Origin: Balanoglossus misakiensis
Lineage: Eukaryota > Hemichordata
Assembly: GCA_040954595.2 (NCBI GenBank)
Contig: CM082578.2
Coordinates: 2,914,001-2,978,000, forward strand
DNA: 64,000 bases
Direction of reading: 5' to 3'
A model generated the notes under the pieces. The model searched no databases. It was not told where the DNA came from and saw only the letters and a list, made by a program, of their open reading frames with translations. How positions within the stretch are numbered: the first letter of the stretch is position 1; each line of letters starts with the position of its first letter. Shown here one piece after another: positions 56,701-64,000 of the stretch. Made by a program: the position numbers and the translations under genes.

Positions 56701-59046
56701 CGGCGAAAAATTCTGGATCATGTCTTCACTACGACAGTATCACTTAATATATTAATATTTTTCTAGGTCTTTGTACTGGTTCACCAGGACTACGTGCAAG
56801 TGGATGAGGCAAATATCTCACGAATGAAAGGAATGATAGACAAACTAATAAACAACATCAAGACCCTCTTTCCTGCATCATTACGGAAACCAACGATCCA
56901 CATGCTACTCCACTTGGTAGATGACATTGCTGACTATGGACCCTGTGGTTGCTTTGATACAGAAAGGTTAGGCTAACCATACATGTAGATTCAAGAGTGA
57001 AAGGAAAGGAGAAATAGCAGTTTTTTTCTAGAGGCAACATATGTTGCAATCCCAAACTTTTTGGAGAAACAAATAGCTCATGCTTTTTGCACACATTTAA
57101 AACATATAGCTTACAAAGTAAATTTACAGTATTGCCAAAAATATCTGCAAGAATATGGATAACTTTACTTGCACACTATGTTATTTCCAGTCACACTCTC
57201 TTCAATCTTTCTGCTTTACTATAATGTAGATGTGAGTCATTAATGGGTCAAGTACGACTGCAATACCTGTTCACCAATCACCATAACCCATCAAGGGACC
57301 TAGCACTGAACTTTGGTAAACTTCAGCAAATGCGCTTCATTCTGAATGGGGGGTTTTGGAAAGAAGGTACATGTGTGGACTACAGGTACATTACAAACTA
57401 TTATACTGATGAATATTTAGTTATTTTCACAGGAAGAAATTAAACATACTTCACTTAAATTTTAACCACACACCAGGCGGTCATATTTTAAGTGGATTAC
57501 CACTTTACTATTGAACTGGTTAAAACTAACACAGGTAATCTATTGAAGTGTGCTTACCCCAGTATATATAAACTTCAGTGAGAGTGCAACTGTATAGACT
57601 CGTTTTAGTTTGTAACTTTTGGAATATAGTGCCAACGGTTAATTTCATTGGACTTTAATTAATGCTTTTCAGGTGGGATACTGTAAATTAAGGACTTTTA
57701 AAAATAATGGCATCTAAATTATTGTTACAGATGCTGTGGTGATGCCGTGAAGAGAATGAACTACAGACCTTAGGTTCAGAAATTTCTAAATGGACAACAG
57801 AACAAAGAAAAGGTCATGGCAGGCAGTTTGCGAAAGGTACTTGGAGCGTTGGAGGTTTGTTCTGTGTGTGTGTGTGTTTTTCCAAGGATGTGATTTACAA
57901 AGATTTTCATAACTTTTTTCATTTCATTGCTTGTATAGGTCAAATGCACCAGCAATAAGACCAATGGAGACAACCCCACATCGGACATTACAAGGTAAAA
58001 TATATTCTTTCTCATACCATGCATTTGAAAGGAGAAATTTAATCTGGAATAAATTTCAATTATCAACAATAACAATGATGTCTGTAGAGCATATGTTGAC
58101 AATGTAAATACTATACATGTACGTTACAACCCGATTTGAAGAGTAGAATAAGATAGTGATGTTGATATCAGGAGCAAAATTAAAGATTTTCACTCATATT
58201 TCAGAGTCTTGGCTGCGCACAATGTTTCCGTCACGCCTGAAGATGACATTGTGGAATTCAAGTCAGTACAAGCTGAAAATGGTTTAGTCAATGGTGGCTC
58301 ATTCCTGAGATTCACAAATTCAAGTGGAACAAACGTATGTTAGTCACACTGTATGAGGTTTAGTTCTAACAAAACACAGTAAAGTATGCACAAAGACAGC
58401 AGAGTAGTGAAGGGTGATGTGCAGCAGTGTCTGAGTGCATGCTTTGCTAGATTTTCATAATAACCAACTGCCAAATACAGGCTTTGCATGTATGATAAAA
58501 TATAATAAATACTGTTCTTGTAGTATTTGGACCGGTACATTTTCAGAACCTTGACCATATCGCTTATTCTCTCTCCATTATCTTCATGTTTAGAAGAAAT
58601 TAACTTTTTATTAGTTTGGTTGTAATTTGAATAAGGACATTACACTACCCATCTTTTTTATCCGCACTGTGTTGTTTTGAGGATTTGTACCATAAAGACA
58701 AATGGTTTGATCCTTTAACCAAGCCTACAAACACCTACTTAATATTTTTTTTTCTGTTTCAGTCCTATGGAAGTCTAACCACATGTGTCAGAATTACCGG
58801 TGGTGAGAAGAAACTGGACCTCTGTATTTTGCAGAGGTTGTCACCCTGCCAACCTGCACGATATGATAAGTTTAATTGTGAAATTTTCCGCTTCACAAAC
58901 AACACTCATTTAATTTCCTCAAATCAAGTCAATAGTTTAGTTTCATTTGTTCACTGTTGTGAATATACTACCTGTCGTGTTAGAAAAGATGAATTTACCC
59001 ATGAAAGTCTGTATAATTTTTACAGACTAAATAGATTTTTTATCGG
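53701..59046 (+). CDS. CACTA/EnSpm-like (Plavaka-type) transposase gene, 5'-truncated
   Basis: Exons in matching phase: 53701-53854, 53977-54183, 54574-54999, 55279-55373, 55697-55780, 55957-56073, 56269-56433, 56767-56966, 57230-57385, 57731-57834, 57941-57995, 58207-58335 and 58763-59046. Motifs: VILFSDDVGSTSTRKWSPLS, a C-Q-R-C zinc-like block running into exon 4, ERLHNIELGIVKIF, AWDWSPFKRTLHHTFAS and YQSFAGREFKLWAQ, PTIHMLLHLVDDIADYGPC, DTERCESLMGQVRL and HHNPSRDLALNF, followed by a C-terminal domain ending FVHCCEYTTCRV. The H-N-I-E-L-G, F-K-x-W-A-Q, H-L-L-L-H-L, G-P, T-E-R-x-E-S order is that of CACTA/Plavaka-related animal transposases. There is one nonsense codon (TAG 57771-57773). The intron after 55780 has a GC donor. 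The 5' end is cut where the LINE begins, so the start and N-terminal domain are missing. It may also be a partly domesticated gene. Confidence 0.7.
54219..54355. repeat. About 135-bp foldback in an intron
   Basis: Arms GAGATATAGCACAATTGACA ... TATATGCA (54246) and TGCATATATGGATTGTGAAT TGTGCAATATCTC (54297-54336) pair imperfectly, with outer AATAACCC and GGGTTATT (54224, 54347). It lies in the intron after exon 2 of the CACTA-like gene. Confidence 0.65.
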
Positions 59047-59259
59047 GTGAGTGTGCCAGTAACTTTTAAAGTGTGTATTTTTATAAACTTGTGTAATATG
59101 TATATACATATTATGGAATAAAACCACCAGAACATTCACCTAAGTTGTGTAATAGACTTTACCTTAATATTACATGACAGTTCACTCATGTACACATACT
59201 AAATCAGCAATCACTATTACCCAAGGAAAGTAATTTACCAGGTCTCAGACAGTAATGCT

Positions 59260-59440
59260 ACAGGCATGTAGAACATGCATGTAGCATAGCTGCTACAGGC
59301 ATGTAGAACATCAGTGTAGCATAGCTGCTGCAGGCATGCTACAGGCATGTAGAACATCAGTGTAGCATAGCTGCTGCAGGCATGCTACAGGCATGTAGAA
59401 CATTAATGTAGCATAGCTGCTACAGCCATGCTACATGTCA
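59260..59440 (+). repeat. 46-bp minisatellite
   Basis: GGCATGTAGAACAT recurs at 59263, 59298, 59344 and 59390 with GTAGCATAGCTGCTGCAGG between. It sits just downstream of the CACTA-like gene. Confidence 0.85.
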
Positions 59441-59798
59441 GTTGCAACTGCCATGTTACATACTGCGGCTACTTTCTAGTTACATTGATATTCTGCATGG
59501 CTGTTACATACATGCTGCATGACAGCTACACACATGTTAAACTTTGGTTGTGTTAGGGACGTTCCACTTCTGAATGTCATACAAAAAGCCACCGTGTTTA
59601 TAAAACGACTTTGTTTTGATCAAAACACAGAACCAACTATTTTTAGAACTCTTTTTCACCATCTATCAATCACCTCGGTTTTTTTAATTTGGCGCATTGC
59701 AGTTTCCAGCGGCCAAATTATCACCAGTATCCATATTTCCACAACTGCCCCATCCTGTCGCTAATTGCACCCTCCTGCCCGTATAATTATGTATGTAG

Positions 59799-59897
59799 AG
59801 GGCGTACCGGACATGATTCGGCTGGGATACAAGGGTGGGATAGTATAGTCACCAGAGGGCGTACCAGACAGTTCGGGTGGGATACATGGGTGGGATT
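59799..59897 (+). repeat. Two-copy tandem repeat of about 50 bp
   Basis: AGAGGGCGTACC, then GACA..., TGGGATACA, GGGTGGGAT occurs at about 59799 and again at 59853. Confidence 0.6.
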
Positions 59898-60229
59898 AAT
59901 AGACCCTCACACTCCCCTGGTCCTTGGTGTGTGAGATTCTATTTCTCACACGACCACAAATTTTGCGATATTCACGTTTATTTTCAATAAAAGAACTAAA
60001 TCTATAAAATACTAACTGATAACTGCATGACCGGTCATATATTGATCCGCCCCGCAGAACAAGTCCCCATTTTATCACGAGTTTACAGTACACCCATGCT
60101 ACAAAATGCGCTCAACACATAAACATATGGAGATATGATCCCACTGGCCTAAATTCGCGGGATATCTGTAAAATACAACCGTTTTTTGCGAGTCAGTCAC
60201 CACATACACCACAATCGTCTGCACATGAC

Positions 60230-60342
60230 GTATGTATGTATGTATGTATGTATGTATGTATGTATGTATGTATGTATGTATGTATGTATGTATGTATGTA
60301 TGTATGTATGTATGTATGTATGTATGTATGTATGTATGTATG
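60230..60342 (+). repeat. (GTAT)n microsatellite, about 28 units
   Basis: An uninterrupted tetranucleotide run of about 113 bp. Long ORFs on both strands here are artefacts of the repeat. Confidence 0.97.
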
Positions 60343-60344
60343 AT

Positions 60345-60550
60345 ACCCTCTCTTAGCGAAAAGTTTGAAATTTCGAGAGTTGCATCTTGCGATGAATCTT
60401 GTATGAGATTAGTTTTCCTCATTTCATTGAGCAAACACAGGTTAAGCAATGCGTGACATTAAAATTATTTATTTATGATTGTCGTAAGATGAAAAGGAAT
60501 GAATTACTATTAAACTCGATGCTTCCGGTAAATAGACAAATTAAACAAAA
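60345..60550 (+). repeat. Direct repeat upstream of the lectin gene
   Basis: About 200 bp is related to 63175-63375 (shared TTGTATGAGATTA, ATTTCATT, ACAGRTTAAGSAATG, ATTATTTATGA, GCTTCCGGTAAA) and more weakly to 63683-63760. The lectin gene lies between the copies, which suggests local tandem duplication. Confidence 0.65.
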
Positions 60551-60777
60551 CTTATATTAATCATCAAGGTGGCTCCTCCAGGTGATTGGTCCTGGACCAA
60601 ACAACCTCTGGGGGTGTCTACCAACTAATAAAAGTAAGTACACAACATAGCGTCTCCATGTAGTCGTTGCTCTCTCTCTCTCTGTCCACAGTGGTTACAA
60701 ATCTTTGCAAAACACGCATAATTTAACAAGTAGTTTATATTTAAGATAATCGGAGATTAGCCGCACAACTCGCAACC

Positions 60778-62932
60778 ATGGCTTGCCGGAGAAGCTGTAA
60801 AATGTTACGAGATTGTCGTGAAATACCTTTGAAGTTAACGCTCGTCGCTTCATTCGTAATGTTGTCCATGGCATTACTGCGGCAAGCAGGTAAGACACTA
60901 ATTTTGGGTTTTGCACGTTCAGAAAGTTTGAAGTTCCTCAAAACAGGAGCTCATCACAAATCTTATTTTTTTGTGATTGTTTAAAATGATTGTTATACAA
61001 ATATCGATTTGATTTCCAGGTTGCGTCACCTACCACGTTTTCCATCCGATAGATCAACCTTCTGCCTACAATTTTTGTGAGCGATTAGGTCTACGCCTTG
61101 TTAAAGTTGACAGCGAAGAAAAACACGCAGCTATAGTAAACAATTTAGAAGAACGAGGCATTCTAGGAGACAAATTCTGGATAGATGCTCGACTGATTGA
61201 CAACGGACGCATAGTCACAAGAGACGGGGACATTTTGACTTACAAGCCCAGGAGGACATATTTTTCTGAAAATAATGGAGAGTGTCTCGCACTGGCGTGA
61301 GTTAAGCGTTTCGAAACTATATTCAAATATGAAGAAATGTGTGTTTCTTTTGTGCTCATTATAATTCAGCTAAACTTTCTGCAATCATTCTGTGTTATGC
61401 GCAGAAGCTCAGAATGGAAAATTAGTAGGGACAAAGTTGATTGACATTATAAAGACATGCAGATGTTACAATGGACAATATCTTATCTCTTTTGTAATTA
61501 TGTACACATGTTTCCTTTTATGGAAAAATTCAATCGGAAACTGTGAGATATGTCCATTTTACAGTTGAACAAAAACCTTTCTCAGCAAAATGTGGTACAA
61601 CAATTTAACTCTGATTTATTTATGTCTCTGCCAATTTAAGATCATATAGACTGAGTTCTTCATTGTCTTTGGATCTTAGACAAAAGTTAAGGAGAAATGC
61701 AGAAAACGTTTTGCAGTATACATTATGAAAGGTGTACGGGTTGACTGGCGTTAATGTGCGACGATATAATGTACTTACTCGAAGTTTAAATTCCCAGACT
61801 TGGCATATGGAAAAATCAAGATTGCTACAGTACTACAGTGGAAGTTTTATGTGAAAATGCTAGTAAGTTATATTTGCCTCTTATCGTACCTTATGAATGA
61901 TCTACCTATCCTGGTTGGTTCAAGTCGAAAGAAATGCTGTTGCTGTTTGCATTATTAATTAGGTGACACAATCCCCTCATTTAATATTTGGTTTGTTTTC
62001 GGAATACGAGATAATTACTGGTGTATTTCGCCGTTTTCCTTGAATACAGACGTAAAATAAAGGCTTAATTAGAGACCCCAAATCAAAATAGACATTAATT
62101 TTATTTTAAAGGAAATAAATTGTGTTTTTTTATCTCTTTTGTAGCTTCTTTCGACCTAACTACGACTGTCGGGAAGAGTATGTTGGATGCATACCAGCTA
62201 TGTGAGAAGTTGGGGTTACGTCTTCTAACCGACACAACTGAACGGAAATATGAGCAGTACTGTGAATACATTTCATGGTGGAGACACTTCTGGATTGATG
62301 CTATCATCACAGCAGATGGCAATTTCAAGACAACCAGTGGTTTAATATTGGAACACACGCATTTTGCGCCTAACCAGGCTATTGAAGTCGGATCGTGTAT
62401 TTACGGACGGTGAGTCGCTCTTTGTCCCTGTCATAGGCGTTGGAACTTGCGAGATTACATTGGAGAAATGATGGCAGTTAAATGAGTGTATGCTTGTTAC
62501 AACACGTGTTTCTTATCTTAAAGGTTACAATTAGTATTTTTGCACTATTTCTGGTATTTTATCAACTTAAACTGCCATATCGTCTGAACCGCAAAGCACA
62601 ATTTGAACGCTGATTGCATTACAATTCCAACATGTGCCTTACAACATGAAAGACAGTATATGTAAATAACTAATCGGAACCCTGCCCATGTCAAGATTGA
62701 GTTTTTATATTGAACGATTTTGGAAAACTAAGCCAGGGTATACTTAATGACTAATTATTTTATTCAAATAAAAATATTCTATAGAGATCACTAATGACAC
62801 TGTACAGTAATCATTGTACAAGTCTTAAACAATACATTGTTATACAGATGTGGCATTATAAGAAATCCTGATTGGTTCACGGGAGACTGCAATGACATTC
62901 AAAATGTTGTTTGCGAGGATAATAGTAAGTAG
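60778..62932 (+). CDS. Secreted C-type lectin-like protein with alternative CTLD exons
   Basis: ATG at 60778. Exon 1 (60778-60889) encodes a basic start and a hydrophobic stretch (LTLVASFVMLSMALL), a signal peptide or anchor, and ends in phase 1. Exon 2 (61020-61296) and exon 3 (62145-62409) both start in phase 1 and end in phase 2, and both encode the first two thirds of a C-type lectin-like domain: AYNFCERLGLRLV and FWIDARLIDNG, GECLAL in exon 2; AYQLCEKLGLRLL and FWIDAIITADG, GSCIYG in exon 3. Exon 4 (62848-62932) supplies the end CGIIRNPDWFTGDCNDIQNV VC and a TAG. Exons 2 and 3 cannot be spliced together in frame (stop after about 20 codons), but either joins exons 1 and 4. No EPN/QPD or WND calcium-sugar motif is evident, so sugar binding is doubtful. 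CTLD proteins often serve immunity or recognition. Predicted product is about 155 residues. Confidence 0.75.
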
Positions 62933-63543
62933 TTTTGACATCAGCGATAAATCTCGTTTATAAATTCACATTTCCTGCATAATTGACCACCTGTGTAGTT
63001 CTGTGGCGTGTATACATTTAACATATGCCATTATACATGGAACGTAGACAAATGCATAGGGTTATACCTTAAATTCGCATGAAAATGAGTCACCTTGGTA
63101 ATGTCCGTATGTGTATCATTGAAACAAAAGTTGTTCTGTTCCGCCACAAGATAGCAAAATATGGTCCCGCGGTTTATAGGAAGAGAAGTAACAATGACTA
63201 ATAATTCGAGCGTTTGATTTCGCGATGACTTTTGTATGAGATTATTTTTACCGATTTCATTAGTATACACAGATTAAGGAATGGATGTCATTGAATTATT
63301 TATGACTGTGGGGAGATGAAATGGAATTAACTAATATTAAACGTGCTGCTTCCGGTAAACAGATTGATTAAACAAGAGGGTGGCATTGATCAACACAGTG
63401 TTTGTGTCATAACCAGTGGGGATTATGTATAAAACATATATCTTGGACCAAATTAATGAAAAAAATCGGCATATTGACATCTCTTGACTGCATATTTGAT
63501 ATGTGTTGAAAGCCTTGCCCTTCATGCATTGTCCTCACCAAAG
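62933..63543. other. Spacer after the lectin gene
   Basis: Holds the second copy of the 200-bp direct repeat (63175-63375), like the region before the lectin gene. No coding was seen. Confidence 0.5.
63175..63375 (+). repeat. Direct repeat downstream of the lectin gene
   Basis: Second copy of the repeat at 60345-60550. It probably marks the promoter-proximal part of the next tandem unit. Confidence 0.65.
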
Positions 63544-64000
63544 GATAGTGCTAAAGTTTGGATTCCCAGAGGAGAACCCAGCTGAAGGGGGCTCCGAAGT
63601 AGATCTTGAAAAGGTCAAACTTTATTACTTGGCAAGTTCGAACTTAAGTAAGCACACAATAATTAATGGATATCATTTCTATTAATTAAGACTAGGATAA
63701 GGTGAAAACGGAAAAGCATTCATTAAACTTGATGCTACAGGAAATGTATAGATAAAAACAAAGGCTGCTGACAATGGAGCAAATATGTCCCCTGAAAATG
63801 TTATGTATTCATGTACTATTTTAAAGTCACGAGTACCTTCTCAATTTTAGAAATACAACACAAATTATGTTGTCATCTCTCACGTCATCTGCATTTTATA
63901 TTTACAAAATTCAGATGATGACTTACTTCTGCTGCGGGAGATGGTGGTCAAGATAAGTGACGAAGAATTCAGAACAGCAGAAGTCGTAAGAAAAGTTCCA
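63544..64000 (+). CDS. Start of an unrecognised spliced gene (partial)
   Basis: Two exons join in frame: 63544-63647 (IVLKFGFPEENPAEGG, EVDLEKVKLYYLA) ending in phase 1 before GTAAGC, and 63915 to the window edge (NDDDLLLLREMVVKISDEEF) after a TTCAG. The second exon resembles the D-x-L-L-L-L-R-E start of some Myb-like DNA-binding proteins of invertebrates, but too little is present to name it. Its phase does not fit lectin exon 4, so it is a separate gene or transcript. Confidence 0.4.

Noticed and set aside
60099-60456. Long ORFs on both strands (YVCM and YIHT repeats)
   Set aside because: Translation of the (GTAT)n microsatellite; no gene.

Overview
The window is animal nuclear DNA from a marine invertebrate, probably a non-vertebrate deuterostome such as a hemichordate, lancelet or echinoderm. 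The evidence is spliced genes with GT-AG introns, a secreted C-type lectin gene, and P-element/THAP9, Kolobok-like, PIF/Harbinger, CACTA-like, RAG1-like, LINE and Ty3/gypsy relics. The species cannot be fixed from the sequence. Nearly everything coding is transposon-derived, and most of it is broken by frameshifts, stops or nested insertions. Many of the frameshifts lie in homopolymer runs, so some could be assembly errors.

Layout. 1-4160: end of an RFX-like exon, then a seven-exon P-element-type transposase gene (+). 4340-7140: hairpin and terminal-inverted-repeat (TIR) elements. 7116-9475: PIF1-type helicase pseudogene (-). 10731-13286: Kolobok-like DDE transposase (+), facing a convergent gene at 13430-15281 (-) that joins a CXC-type cysteine-rich domain to a P2X7-type ballast domain. 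15850-20342: Ty3/gypsy retrotransposon. 20595-23650: two 576-bp TTAA-flanked MITEs in inverted orientation around Harbinger pieces. 23880-25178: LINE fragment. 25179-31078: two TIR elements and a large foldback element made of tandem units. 31741-36455 (+) and 37983-38360 (-): a second, differently deleted copy of the transposase/ballast pair. 38871-44396: RAG1-like (RAGL/ProtoRAG-type) relic with N-terminal zinc region, RING and core, split by about 2.3 kb of unrelated sequence, then a Kelch fragment. 45135-46790: CR1/L2-like LINE (+). 47190-48320: RPA-like OB-fold relic. 48640-53690: LINE (-) interrupted by two TTAA MITEs. 53701-59046: CACTA/EnSpm-like multi-exon transposase gene (+). 59250-60345: minisatellites and a microsatellite. 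60778-62932: C-type lectin-like gene with two apparently mutually exclusive domain exons. 63544-64000: start of an unrecognised gene.

How the parts relate. The transposase and ballast genes occur twice in the same convergent order, which suggests a two-gene mobile element. Several MITE families carry TTAA target duplications, as expected for Kolobok or piggyBac-type activity. The RAG1-like core has lost two of three catalytic acidic residues. The lectin gene is the best candidate for an intact host gene.
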